Notes: generated by a model not told the origin, from the sequence alone. Positions 26,001 to 41,000 are shown, numbered from the stretch's first letter. The stretch: DNA of 64,000 bases from Okapia johnstoni (GCA_024291935.2 CM044320.1:33014001-33078000); one strand, 5' to 3'. Numbers and translations are program-made.

Positions 26001-29000
26001 TTTTCTGATCTATTGTCTTTTCAAACTATGGTGAGTTCAAGGACATGGAAACAACTGTGAAAAGAAATGACAGTGGTGGCGTGGATGCCCGAATGGGCCC
26101 AACGTTTACTCGGCGGTTAGACATTACTGCTTCATTTTGGAGGCTTACATTTGAATCCTAGTTCCATTTAAACAACAAACAGACAAATTAAAGGATATTG
26201 ACAAGATAACCAAATAATAAATTAGACCTAAACCATTTCCAGACTGTGTGAAGTTCTATTTGAACAGAGTATAGAACTTTCCGAGTTAACATGCTATGTC
26301 ACTCTTCGAAGAATGTGTAAGTAGGAGTCACATTTGTCCCAACTATTTAAATGACTCTTGAGTAGAATAGTATACACCCAACCACCTGTAATAAGTGATC
26401 TTAATTAATCACATCAGTACAGGCAGACCTCAGAGATGTTGCAGGTTCCATTCCACATCTCCGCCATAAATCATATAGTGCAATAAAAGTGAGTCACAGG
26501 AAATTTTATCGGTTTCCTACTGCATGTAAAAGTTATGTTTCCACCACGGTTTAGTCTATTCGGTGTACAGTAGCACTATGTCTAAAAACACAACGTAAAT
26601 AGCTTCACTTAAAAACACTTTATTGCTAAAAACTGCTGTCACTTGAGCTTTTAGCAAGTTGTAATGTTTGTACTGGTGGAGAGTCTTGTCACAATAAGAT
26701 GTTGATGGCTGCCGAGTGATCAGAATTGCTAAAGGTTGGAGTGGCTGTGGCAATTTCTTAAAATAAGACAACAAAGTTTGCTGCATCAATTGACTTCTTT
26801 TCATGAACAATTTATCTGTAGTTGTTTGACAGCATCTTAACCACAGTAGAACTTCTTTCAAACTTGGCTTCAGTCCTCTCACACCCTGCCACTGCTTACC
26901 AACTCAGTTCATGTAATATTCTAAATCTTCTGTTGTCATGCCAACAATCTTCACAGCATCTTCACCAGAGGTGGATTCCATCTCAAGAAACCACTTTCTT
27001 TGCTCATAACAAACACCTCCTTCATTGTTCAAATTTTAACATGAGATTATAGCAATTTGGTGACATCGTCAGATGCCATTTCCATTTCCAGTTCTCTTGT
27101 TACTTATACCACATCTGCAGTGACTTTCTCCACTGAAGTTCTGAAACCCTAAAAGTCATCTCTGAGAGCTGGAATCAACTTCTTCCAAACTCCTGTTTTT
27201 TGACTTCTTCTCATGAATCAAAAATGTTCTTAATGAAATCTAGAATGAGAAGTTTTCCAGAAGATTTTCATTTTACTTTGCCCAGATTCATCAGGAGAAT
27301 CACCATCTAAGGCAGCTATAGTCTTATAAAATGTATTTCTTAAATAATAAGACTTAAACGTCAAAATTATTTCCTGATCCATGGGCTGCAAAATGGATGT
27401 TGTGTTAGCAGCATGAAAACAACATTAATCTGGTTGTACATCACAATCACAGCTCTTGTGTGACCAGGTGCACTGTCAATGAGCAGTAATATTTTGGAAG
27501 AAATCTTTTTTTTTTATCCTGAACAGCAATGGGCTTAAAATATTCAGTAAACCATGGTGTAAACAGATGTGCTATCATCCAGGCCTTTTTACTGCATTTA
27601 TAGAGTACAAGCAAAGTAGAGATAGCAAAATTCTAAAGGATTCTAGGCTTTTCAGAATGCTAGGAGAGCACTGGTTTCAACTTAAAGTCACTAGCTGCAT
27701 TAGCCCCCAACAAGAGAGTTAGCCTGTCCTTTAAAGCTCTGAAGACAGACACTGACTTCTCCTCTCTAGCGATGAAAGTCGAAGATAACATCTCCCAACA
27801 GATGGCTGTTTTGCCTACATTGAAAATCTGTTGTTCAGTGTAGCCACTTTCATGAGTTATCTGAGCTAGATCTTCTGGATAACTTGCTGCAGCTTCTACA
27901 TTAGCACTTGCTGCTTCATCTTGCACTTTATGTTATACAGACAGCCTCTTCCCTTAAACCTCATTATGAACCAGAGTTGTCCAGCTTTAAACTTTTCTTC
28001 TGCACCTTCCTCACCTCTCTTAGAATTGGAGCTCTTAGAATTGGAGCGAGTTAGGGCTTTGCTCTGGATTAGGATTTGGCTTAAAGAAATATTATGGCTG
28101 GTCTGATCTTCTAACCAGACCATTACACAACTTTCTCTATATCAGCAATAAGGCTTACTGTTCAGGTGTTCACTGGAGTTAACACTTTTAATTTCCTTCA
28201 AGAACTTTCCCTTTACATTCGCAACTTGAATAACTGGTGCAAGAGGTCTAGTTTTCAGTCTATCTTGGCTTTTCAATGTGACTTCCTCACTGAGTGCAAT
28301 CATTTCTAGCTTTTGATTTAAAGTGAGAGATGTGCAACTCTTATATTCACTTGAACACATAAAAGCCACTTTATGGTTAATTGACCTAATTTCAATACTT
28401 ATGTTTCTCAGGGGAAAAGGAGGGCCCAAGGAGGAGAGGAGAGATGGGGAATGGCAAGTTGGTGGAGCAGTCAGAACACACAACATTTATTGATTAAGTT
28501 GGTCAGCTTACGTGGGTACAGCTAGTAGTGGCTCAAAACAATTACAAGAGAGCATCAAAGATCACAGATCATCACAACAAAAATACTAATAATTTTAAAA
28601 GTTTGAAGTATTGTGAGAATTATCAAAATGTGACACAGAGACTCAAAGTGACAACTGTTGTGGGGCAAACAGCTCCAGCAGACTTGCTGGACTCAGGGTT
28701 GCCACAAACCTTCAATTTATAAAAAATGCACTATCTGTAAAGCTCAGTAAAGCTAAGTGCACTAAAAGCAGGCATGTCTGTGGCAGTACCAATCTTCGGA
28801 TTGTATATCCTTCAGCAAGCAGAAAGAGAGATGAATAATTTTTTAAAGGAACTGTACTTTCACAAGCATATTGAAAATACCCAGTTTATCAGCCTGTCTA
28901 AGGATTTGCTTTCAACTTCTGGACATGGCAAAGAAGAGCTCTGTTTGACATAATCCTTCGACCCAAAAGATCAATTACACCGAATGGTGCCTGTGCATTT

Positions 29001-32000
29001 TAAATCACTGAGAGTAAATGATAGGTATTAGGCAAAGCAAATTTACTGAACAACATAGCCTGCTGGGAGTGAATACATTTGTTTGAAAACAATATTTCTC
29101 TTCGTAAGTGAGTACATAACGGCTGAAAGGTTGCTAGTTGATAGTTCTGGAGATGAGAGTCTTCTTCCTCACCACAGGCAAGGGCAGGGAAGTGCCAGCC
29201 CCCTCTGTCTCCATGTGAGTATGCCTCCATAATTTTCTGAATGGACCACCTCTAGGGCACAAAAATGCAAAGCTGCCGAGCATGCCAACTAAAAGTCACT
29301 GTGATGGTGCGCTGCCACAGCCTGGGAGCTAGATTCAGACCCCCGACCAGCTCAAGGGAGAAGGCAACTCCCAGAGATAAGAAGGGCTGAACTGTAACCA
29401 GGGACCCAGACGAGGATAACGTCTGTAACTGCCACTTTGCAAGGTAGCCAACCCCATCACCTCAAACATGAATCACTGGCATCTAAGCCTACAGGATTTC
29501 CCAGAAAAACACAAGAGTGCGGTGTGCACACCCTATTTAAGGCAGGCGCCACTGAGGCCAGCACGGACTGGAACTTCGGAACCGGAAACCTTCACCTTCT
29601 CGACACGCCTGTTCTTCCGCTCCCCTGGGTCTGACCTGCCAGACAATGACGAGACACGTGTCTTTGAATGTATAACCCTAACTGCACTGGAGCAGAATTC
29701 CGAAGTGGTAAATAGATCAAAAGGATTAAAAAAAAAAAAAAAAAAGACATCTTTCTATTGCACAGAATTTTCCGGACACACTATGAGAAAAGAAATCTGT
29801 TATCTCTTACTTGAAAGAGCTGGTTTGTCTAGCCACAGTGCTTATAAAATTGTCTCCTACTTTTAAAAAATTGTGCTTTGCAAATGATTTCCAATTGAAA
29901 ATAAAGTTTCATTAAAAATAAGAAAACAGAATCCAAACCATTTTAAAATAAAAGAGACAAGAGGATGCTACACCGAGTACTGTAATGTGGTAACACTGCT
30001 ATGGCTCCCTGACTTTTCCTTTAGAATAACAACTCTTTACTTCCCGTAATCTGGGATTTCCTCTCTGGCATCAACCTCAGTCTCACTCTGTACCACAGGA
30101 ATTTTTCCCAGGCCTGACAATCCTGTCTCCACCTTTGGAAATTCCAGAAATGTGTTCTCTCTTGCTTCTTTTGCTAAGAATTTATAGAGTCTAAGAAGAC
30201 TTTTTAAGGAATTTATAGCCTAATAGAATTCAGCTATAATAACACAGCTCCCAGAAAAATTTGCAAGATAATGCTGTCAAGTTTGAAGTGTCATCTTACA
30301 TACAATAAATCATTTTCCTACTTGGCTAATTATCTAAGTCATTAACTTTTCTGTTTTGAAATACTCTCAAATTTATGGAAAGAGTTGCAAGAATAGTACA
30401 AAGGACTCCCATAATACACTCTGATCAAATTTATCAGATTCACAAATTCTGCCACATTTGCATCCTCTCTTTCTTTCTCTCTTCTCTCTCTCTCTCTCTT
30501 ACACAAACACACACACACACAATCTTTCCTGCACTATTTGAGAGTTAGTTCCAGACATCATAGCCTTTTTAACTCTCAATTCTTCAGCTATTTGCTAAAA
30601 ACAACTACATTCTCTTACATAACCACAGTACAGTATAATTAGAAAAATGAGAAAATCTGATACAACACTACAACCTAATATACAATCCATATTCAAATTT
30701 TACCAACTGTGTCAAAGATGTCTTCTGTAGATAATAATTTTCTTGATGCAACACCACATATTCTATTTAGTTGTCACATTTCTTTAATCTCTTTTATTCT
30801 GAAACATTTTTTCAAACTTCATCTTTTATAACACTGCCATTTTCAAAACATTCAAGCCAGTTATTCTATAAAATACCCCACCATTTGTATCTGTCTAATA
30901 TTTCCTCATGATCAGATGGAGATGATGAATGTTTATCAGAAATTTGAAATAGGCAATGCTGTGCCTTTCTCAGGACATCACATCTAGAAGCACACGATGT
31001 TGCTTTGTCCTGGTTTTATTATTTTTATTTTAAAAATTACCTTTAACCTCTATTTTGTTTACTTAACTTAAAGAATAAGACTGAGCCCCTACAGAAATGC
31101 TAACTTTAAAAAAAAAATTATGGAACACAATTCTAACCTCAATAAGAATTTTTCTAAAATATTAGCTCATTGGACTAATAAATAATGGAGCAGTGCAAAG
31201 GATAGGAAGACTAATTTCTTGCACTTTAATTCTTAGCAACGCTACTAACTTACTAATGAATCCTAGGCAAGTTAATAAATCTCCCTAAATATGCTTTCTT
31301 TTATTGGTACTTTAAAAAATTTTTCTTTTACAAAACTGTGGACTCCAGGCACAATTCCATTATATTTGCATATTGGCAATGTTTATGAGCAAACGATGTA
31401 TCCCTGTGAGGTACATTCTTTCTTATTTTATGTACTGTAAGTGAAAGCCACATATGCACTTTTTCAAATGTATCTCAAGGCAATATTGACAAAAGTATAG
31501 TCTCTTTTTTTGTCTTACAAATATAGATAAACTCCAAAGAAATCTAAATTAGGTGCACTAGTGGTAAAGAACTCATCTGCCAGTGTAGAAGAACTAGGAG
31601 ACGCGGGCTCAATCCCTGAGTCAGGAAGATCCCCTAGAGGAGGAAATGGCAACACACTCCAGCATTCTTGCTCATTAAATTCCATGGACAGAGGAACCTG
31701 ATGGGCTACAGTCCATCAGGTTGCAAAGAGTCAGACACAACTGAAGTAACTGAGCTCAACACACTATGAAAGCATTGTCCTTCCATATGTATGCAAGATA
31801 ATGATATTAAATAAACAGTTAATGTTACTAAAAGCAAAAATAATTCCTTGAGAAGGACTTTTCGAGTTGAGAGAAATGAAGAAAGCTAATCATAACAAAT
31901 TCTCTCAGAGGTATTATGTGTAGTAAGTAAAATTGTCACTATTATCAAAAGAGGCTTAACAACAAACTATATTTTCCTATAGCTTACATTATGTATCCAA

Positions 32001-35000
32001 TAATAGGAATGCATAAAAGAAATAATTTACCTTCTGATTTGCAAATATCAAGAGAAGGAATCAAACTATCATCCTTAAATTCAAATTAATTTTAATACAC
32101 CAAGAACTAGAATAACAGATTTCTAGAGTATTTGCTACTAAACAGGGGGATAAACACATTGTTTCAGATTCCAAAAATCTAGGCAAAATGCACAAACCCG
32201 TACCACAAATTAAGAAAATGTGTTTCCCTAATGAAGAGACACCATTCTACACACCACACCAGTCTCAAAAGGAAGATCTCTGAATCTCAGTTCATGTAGA
32301 ACACATATAGGTATTTCTTACCAACACAACAAAAAGTTTTTAGAAAACTATAATTGGCTGATAATAACTATCATGAATCACTTTTTTATACTACAATAGA
32401 ATTATGGTGTTTCATATTTCATTAATGGAATAACACAAGGTTAAGCCCAAGTCACATTACATGAAAGGTAATCCCATAAAACCACTCAGCACATAAAGTA
32501 CTCAATGAACAGGCGCTAATCTAGGAAATCCATTATATAAGCCAACAAACAATTAAAATTACTTTTTATTTGGCTTCTAAGACATTGTATTCTCCTGGTC
32601 TTCCTCTTTACTTGCTGGCACTCTGTCCCAGTCTCTTTTGCTGGCTCCTCTGCTATCTCATTGTTCAATGTTGGCACATCTATGATTCAATCTTTGGACA
32701 TCATTTCTTCCCAATCAACAGTCACTCCTTAGGTGATTATATTCAGTCTGATATTCCGAATGTCTCTTGTGCACTGATTCTCACATTCATATTTCATACC
32801 ATGACTACACCCTAAGTTCATTCACATATCCAACTATAACATCGCCAGGAGATTCACAAGAGTCATTTCAGACCTGAGGTACCCAAATAGGAATTCCTGA
32901 TTGTCCCTACAATCCCACTGACCTGCTAGTCTTTCTTATCTCAATAAACAGTACCACATTTCCCCAGCTGCTTTGAAAATCCTGTAATAATCTTTGACTC
33001 TCTTCTTTCTTCCCCATTCCCATCAAGTCCTATCAGTCAGGACTGCATCACTCTAGTATCATCCACTTCTCTGCCTCCACCACTTCTATCCTAGTCCGTC
33101 ACCATCACCCAATCCTGAAATAGCCTCCTTTCTATAATCTTTCCAACATTTATGTCCACACAGGTGTTCACGACTGTCCACTCAGAAGCCAAAGTTATCA
33201 AATCATATTGTTCCCTTCTTAAAACCCTCTGAAGTTGCTCATCAAACTCAGAACACAATTCCAATTTGAGGGTATAATAATATACAATCTGAGCTTCTCC
33301 AACCTCTTATCCTATGTTGGCCCTTTCCTCACTTTACTTCAGCCAAAATGGCCTTCCTGCTTGACATGCACATATATCAAGCTCATTCTGCCTCAGGGCT
33401 CTCTTTCTTGATGCATGTAGGTCTCTGCTCAAATGTCAGAGAGCTGGTTCAATACACAAGCTAGAAGTGCAGATCAAAACTACAATGAAGTATCACCTCA
33501 CACAGGTCAGAATGGCCATCATCAAGAAGTTTACAAATAATAAATAGTGGAGAGGATGTTGAGAAAGGGGAACCCCCTACACTGTTGGTGGGAATGTAAA
33601 TTGTACAGCCACTATGGAAAATAGTATGGAAGTTCCTTTAAAAACTGAAAACAGAGCTACCATATGATCCTTCAGTCCCACTCCTGGGCATATATCCAGA
33701 GAAAACTATAATTTGAAAAGATAAATGCACCCTAATTTCACAGCAGCACTATTTACAATAGCCAAGACATGGAAACAACCTAAATGTCCATCAACAGATG
33801 GACGGATAAAGAAGATGTGGTACATATACACAACGGACTACTACCCAGCCAGAAAAGAGAGTGAAATAATGCCATATGCAGCAACATGGGTGGACCTAGC
33901 GATTATCATACTAAGTAAAATAAATGAGGCAAAGAAAGACAAATACCGTATGATCTCACTTATGTGTGGAATCTAAAGAAAATGATACAGATGAACTTAT
34001 ATACAAAACATAAATAGTCCCACAAACATAAAAAACAAACATGTTTACCAAAGGGGAATGGGGTGAGGAATAAATTAGGAGTTTGAAATTAACATAAATA
34101 TACTACCATACATAAAGCAGATAAACAACAAGGACTTGCTCCAGAGCACAGGAAAGTATACTCAATATTTTGTAAAAATCTGTGAGAGAAAAGAATCTGA
34201 AAAGAAAACAATATATCTGTACATATAACTAAATGACTTTGCTGTATACATAAAACTAACACAACACTGTTAATCAACTCTACTTCAATTTTTTAAAAAT
34301 CCATTTTAGCTAAAAGTAAAGCTGCCTGTCTCCTCTCCGTCATACTCCATATTGTCCTAGTTGATTTTTGTCCATAGTATTATTCAATATAGCAGTGTTT
34401 ATTCATTTATGATATATTTCCCCCTGTAGGGAGAGGGGAGGGATTATGCCTATTTATTGTCTGTTCTGTCTAGGACTAGGGACTGCATCCTGTTCATCAT
34501 TTTTCCCACTGACTAGAATAGTGTCTGGTAGACAACAGTTGCTCAGTAATAATTATTCAGTGAGAATTTACTGAGTAATTTAATTAATGGTTCTCATATA
34601 ACTGATAAAATGATTAAGGTATCCAGAGGTGAATGGAGCCCATGAGAAAATATGAGAATTATAAAATATTGGAAAGAGTAAAAATGTCTCTCAGAGGGCA
34701 GACATGTATAAAACAGTGGAGAGTACATACAAGACATTAGCAATTTTTCAGGGGATTCAAATACTTTTCTTTAGGATAAAACTCTGAAAACAGATTATAA
34801 GCACTGAGAACAAAAGTCGAAGTCAATTTTTAAGTTTTTAAAGGATGGTCTGGTGTAAAGTAAACTGGATACTGTAAAACCATCACACCAGGAAGCATCT
34901 CTGCTTTCTTTTCTTCCTCCATTTGCTTTCATACTGCTTCCTTGTCCCCACCACCACTTTCTCTGAATACATACTATATGTAATAGTTTATATAATAGTT

Positions 35001-38000
35001 TCTTTATTCTGTTGTAAGTCTTGGAGATTACCATTCTGTACAACCCCACCATGCATAATTCAAGTTTTCTTTTAGTTACAGAATGTTTTCTTGGATTGGA
35101 ATTTTCAATCTCAGGTCTGTTCCATTGTTTCATTTTTCTTTTACAAGGACTCCAATTATTCATATGATGACTCCTCTTTGCTTTCTTTCATTTCAACAAT
35201 TTTCTCACTGACTTTTTTACTTGTTTTTTTAACATACTTAACATTCTCATTACTGTTCTCCTGCTTTTCTTCAATGGTGCTTCCTACACTTTCAATCAAA
35301 TCTATTCTCCCTTTGATATTGTATAATTCAGTCTGTTATTTCTAATAATAAAGTTTTTCTCTTTTCTGAGTCCAATAAACTTTCATTTCATTTCTTACTG
35401 GGCTTTTTTTTTTGTCCATTTCTAACCTTAATTCTTGGATTTATGATTCAAGGTGTTTATCATATGTTTATGTTTTCATATTTGAAAGTATTTAATTCAG
35501 TTGAGGGTATTGTGATGGAATTCTCTTCTCTTCCACGGCTGATGTTCAGAGAGAAATTTCCATCAACTGAAACGTTTTGATTCTCCATTCTGTTTTGATC
35601 TTATAGTCCCTTCATACAGATGACAATTGATCACATCTCTGCATTTCATGGACAAGGCAACATGGGCTGATTTACATGATCTTTAGCTCAAGGGCACCCT
35701 CTCCTGTCTGAGTCATGAAATGCAGTTTCTTTAAAGGTTGGCCTTTGTTGGGAGGCTATAGCAAAACAGTTTTATTTTCTTCAATTTTATTTTATCTTGT
35801 GGTATTCCAGATTTCCCCACCTTGTTCCTTTTCCCTTTCACCAACAAGAGGCCAAAGGGTGCCTCTGTCTTACTTTTAACCTGTTCACCTCTAGTTTTCC
35901 ACAGCTGCTCCCTGTGTCCATTCAAGTTCCTTCCTCTTATCTATCTGGAGTCTGGATTCTCTTTCAGTATTTTTTCATCCTTAGGATAGACCTTCTCTTT
36001 CTAAGGGTGATTTCCTTTTTTTCGGGGCGGGGGGGAGGTGTGGCACATCACATGGCTTGCAGGATCGTAGTTACCTGACCAGGGATCAACACCCCCGCTC
36101 CCCACCTCCCCACCACAGTGGAAGGTGTAGAGTTGTAACCACCAGAACCATCAGGGAATTCCTTCTGTGGATGATTTTCACACAGTCTCTTCCACATGGT
36201 TTTTCCAGAACCCCCTAACTATCCACATAAGCTCTCAGTGGGAACAGTGAGGCAGTGCCACTAAAAACTGATGTCATTCTCCTCACAATAACTTCATACT
36301 GTCCTCCGTCTTCAATTCTGCTAAAGGTGAGGGATTTATAAATTTTCATTTGCTTCTTACTGACGTGTGCAAGTTTTTGGCAGATGTAGAAAGAACTGAG
36401 ATTTAAGCAGCAGCAATTAAAGTTATGACCAACCTTCATTGCATATTTAAAAGCAGAGACATTACTTTGCCAACAAAGGTCCGTCTAGTCAAGGCTATGG
36501 TTTTTCCAGTGGTCATGTATGGATGTGAGAGTTGGACAGTGAAGAAGGCTGAGTGCCGAGGAATTGATGCTTTTGAACTGTGGTGTTGGAGAACACTCAT
36601 GAGAGTCCCTTGGACTGCAAGGAGATCCAACCAATCCATCCTAAAGGAGATCAGTCCTGGGTGTTCATTGGAAGGACTGATGTTGAAGCTGAAACTCCAG
36701 TACTTTGGCCACCTCATGCGAAGAGTTGATGACTCAATGGAAAAGACCCTAATGCTGGGAAGGATTGGGGGCAGGAGGAGAAGGGGACAAAAGAGGATGA
36801 GATGGCTGGATGGCATCACTGACTCAATGGACAGGGGTTTGGGTAGACTCCAGGAGTTGGTGATGGACAGGGAGGCCTGGCATGCTGTGATTCATGGGGT
36901 CGCAAAGAGTCGGACACGACTGAGCAACTGAACTGAACTGAACTAAATTAATTACTTCAGCTACTTTTTTATCATTCTTTGTCAGATATTTCTTCTCTAT
37001 ATTTGAAGTTAGATTTCTGGCTTCACTGTTTAATCCTGTAGTGGATACTGTAGTGGATACATTGTGCTCCACCCTAACCACCTATTCAGAGCTGAGGTAT
37101 CTATTTCCTCAGTTGCTGGCCAGTTATGGCTGCTGCCTTCTTGTACCCATGCTTCTCACTAAGAGAGACCACCATCCAAAAGGAACTGCCTTATTGAAGG
37201 CTGCATATCCTCTCTATGATGAAGCCAGCAATCAATGCTGGCTCATATGAGGATACAAAGCCCAGGCTCTCTGCCTTAATTTGTGACCACTGTGAAGGAC
37301 CATCCCAGCTTCAGAGATCCCTGTAGGATCAGCAAAGACTTCAATTGTAACCACACTGTGGCTCAGCTTCTCCATTTCCTTACAGGTGTATACCCTAAAT
37401 GCCAATCCTACCTTCCCCACTTCCTTACAGGAGATATATCCCAAATGCACTCTTCAATATACATTCTGCAAACAATTCTATACCACAGGGTATTTTCAGG
37501 GCATCCAACCTGAAGACAATCACCATCTGAAACAAACTGTATCAAACTATGAGGCAGGCACTGTTGTAAGTGCTTTCAATATGTTATATACATTCACTTA
37601 ATTCTCATAAGGAAACCGTGAGGCAGATACTATCATTATTGTCACCATATCTGAAATAGAAAAGAAACTCTTAGAAGAGAAGTACCTTGGCTAAGTTAAT
37701 AAAAAGTGGTCAAGCCAGAATTGGGACATAGGCACTCTGACTCAAAAGCACATACTCTCTTGCCCACTGTACTGTACTGCCTCTGTAATGGCTTTGCACC
37801 CACTGCCTCTTTGGTGTGACCCTGCATGTACCCATTCTCTGTATTTTTCTATTGCCCTGCTATGAAGGGTAGCCAGCACATGACACACACCAGGATGATC
37901 TCAAGTTGTTTTTTTTTTAATTTGGCTGCACCAGCTCTTCATTGCAGCTCGCGAGATCTTCAGTCTTCATTGCAGTATGGGGTTCCTCTAGCTGTGGCAT

Positions 38001-41000
38001 GTGAACTCTTAGTTGCAGCATACAGGATCTAGTTCCCTGACCAGGGATAGAATCTGGGCCCCTTCCACTAGGAACATGGAGTCTTAGCCTCTGGACCACC
38101 AGTGAAGTCTCAAGTGTTTATTTTTCAACACATAATATTTTCACTAGTGAACTGACCATAGCATGATGGAATTCCTTGATCTTATGAAGTTGTCTTTTAA
38201 AGTTTTTCATTAAAAAGAGAAGCATGTTAGCAAATCTAGCCTCTTGGCATTCAGTCCTATCACAGGATGCAGGGCCACTTGTGCACATATATTACCAGGT
38301 ACATATTCACAACCACTCTCGACAGATTTGCTTTTTATCTCACCTCAAAGTAATGCCAAAAAGATTATAACTTTTCTCCAAAGTCCTTACCTCCATCTTG
38401 AAATTTGCTTAATCTTTCAAAATACGATGACATGGGGGCCTGGACAATATCTAAGATAGCCAGAAGAGTCCTTGTTAGCCTTAATAATTCACTGAAACTG
38501 TAAAATCCAAAGTATATAAGATTCCGAGCCAAGTGGACCACCTAATTTAGAAAAAGAAGAAAAAGGGTAGAAAAGAAAAGAAAAACATTAGGAACAAAAA
38601 TAAGCATTGAATTTTTATTATCTAAGTTTGGGCAGACATGTCTAATTATGTCTAATCTTTTTTTTTTTTTTCAGCTGCTCTGATTTAATAGAAAGGTAGA
38701 TTTTTAAAAAACCTGCCTAAATATGGAGAACAAACTAGTGATGACCAGTGGGCACAGGGAAGTGGGGAGGAGCACTATGGGTTTAGGAAACTGACAGGTA
38801 CAAGCCATTATGTATAAAATACATAAGCAAAAATGATATACTTTACAGCACAGGGAAATATGGCCATTATTTTGTAATAACTTTCAGGGGAGTATAATCT
38901 ACAAAAATATTGACTCATTCTGTTATATACTTCAAACTAATATAATATTGTAAATCAACTATACTTCAAAAATTTTAAAAAGAATTCTATCTAATCAACA
39001 GGAAATATATCCTTCAGTCAGTGCTCTTCTAATTCATTAATACCTAGGAATTTAATACCTGCAAAAGTAACCACTGAACTCTGACTTAATCACATTCAGA
39101 ATTAAGTCCAAATAAGACAGTTATCAACCCCATCACAGGCCCATGTGACAGGAATATGAGGTATCTGGTGAACAGTCAGCAGGGGAAGCAAGAAGACAGA
39201 TTTTAGTTGTATCAGGGTGGTTAAATGAGGTTTACATTAGAATGACTGACCTCTTGCTTAAATATTAAGTTATTTAGTCAGTAGGATATCACTTAATAAA
39301 CAGTCACATTAATGAATTCCTTTAACAACTGAATATTATCCATGAAATTTGTCTAGAAATACATATTCCTTAGGCCACCTTGTGGTCTTCTGGATACTAC
39401 AGGACATACTAGGCATGAGAGCCAGCTTCCAAGATGGTCCTCAACGTAGGGTCTCCTTCCACATTGCCCCAGAGTTAGTCGGTGTCACCAACAAAATACA
39501 GCAGAATGATGACAAGACACTTCTAAGCTCAGGTTATAGAAGACTGCAACTTCCATCTTGGATCCTTTCTCTCTTTCAAATAGTTACCCCAGGGGAAGCT
39601 AGGCACCATGCTGTGAGGACACTGAGGCAGCCTATGGAAAGGCCCACATGGCAAGAAGAATGAGGTGCCTAAACAGTAGCCAGCAAGGAAGTACAACCAC
39701 ACGTGAACTTAGAAGCAGATCATATAACCCCGGATGATGGTAACCCCACTCAACAGCTTGATTTACAACCTCATGAGGAACCCTGATCCAGAACCACCAG
39801 ATTTCTGACCCACAAAAACATGAGATAATCATGCCTGTTGCTTTGGGCTGCTAGGTTTGGGGGTAATCTGTTACACATCAGTAGTAGGTACCTAATACCC
39901 CAGGTATCAAGTAATAGCATCTTCTCTCTAGTTCTGTTTGTCACTATCTACTCAAAGTGATATTATAATTTCAATTTAGTTTAATGAGGTTAAAAACACC
40001 ACTCTAATGGAGATTTTTTTAATGTATGCAAAATATAAATATGCAAAACTCTCTCTCTCTGTCCATTAAATGCAATAAAGTTTACACAAATAAATAAATC
40101 AAAAAAATCAAAGAAAAGAGTATATAACTATAATTAAGGTATCAAATCTATCTTTTAATCAATGGCAGAGGGAATCATACCTTCCGGAATTTACTGAATT
40201 ATCAAAACATCCTAAATATTAGAGGGAAAAAAATCTTTGATGTTCAATGTACCTAATTTTAGACAGGGTAAAGTGAATAACTTCACAGATTAATTGTTTC
40301 AAAAAAATTACCTCAAATGTCAGTTTGTTTTTTTCTTTATCTCCAAAAGGAAAAGGCTGATTTACAACTTCTTTCAAGTATTCCTCAACAAATTCCATTG
40401 TCAGTGCAAATTTCCTCTTCATATCATTTCTGGAAGAGTCTGTTATAGAATCATATCTGGGAACACAGAAATAATTTAAAGGAAGTTAAACTGATTATAG
40501 TCATTTAAATTGTAAAATATATATACTTTAACCTCCTGACTTCTAAGTTTGGGTAAATTAATCAACCTTTCTAGATGCTTGTCCTCATCTGTAAAATGGG
40601 CCTGTTTTGAAATGAGTTACTACATGTAAAGCACTTAAATCAAAGTCTACCATATTAAAGACTTAACAAACTTTTGCTACTATTATTAATACGTTTCCTG
40701 ATTACTGGTTTCCAGAATAACATTTCTATTATCCAAAGTTGTCATTTTACTTTCCAAACAGTATCTCATTTGCATTTGGAAGGTTAAAGAAGCCAAATTT
40801 GAACACCTTTTGAATGCCTTTCTTTATATTCCATTTCAAAACTGAAGACATTTAGGGGAGGGATGGATTGGGAGTTTAGGATTAACAGACGCAAACTATT
40901 ATATATTGAATGGATAAAAAACTAGATCCTATGTATAGTAGAAGAAACTATATCCAATATCCTGTGACAAACCATATGGAAAAGAATACTAAAAAGAATG

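Larger units (their letters stand above)
8461..38390 (-). other. ITPR2: ITPR2 intron K-L, about 29.9 kb
   Basis: This is by far the largest intron in the window. It is filled with repeats that are listed separately. I could assign nothing to the stretches 8580-9190, 9560-10340, 10470-11020, 11300-11720, 12600-13300, 16280-17590, 19540-20680, 21610-22690, 23160-23740, 24210-24830, 24965-26415, 28785-30355, 31010-31545, 31770-32560, 34565-36015, 36950-37550 and 37785-37900. These read as AT-rich unique intron with scattered A- or T-runs. No alternative exon with both splice sites and IP3R-like coding was recognised. Confidence 0.85.
38542..40311 (-). other. ITPR2: ITPR2 intron J-K
   Basis: An intron of 1770 bases. 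It contains an L1 3' tail (38715-38990) and an MLT1-like solo LTR (about 39349-39900). The remainder is AT-rich and carries no recognised feature. Confidence 0.85.

Noticed and set aside
29437..29866. Two overlapping plus-strand open frames ending near an A-run, suggestive of a processed gene copy
   Set aside because: Neither frame resembles a known protein, and no matching target-site duplication was found.
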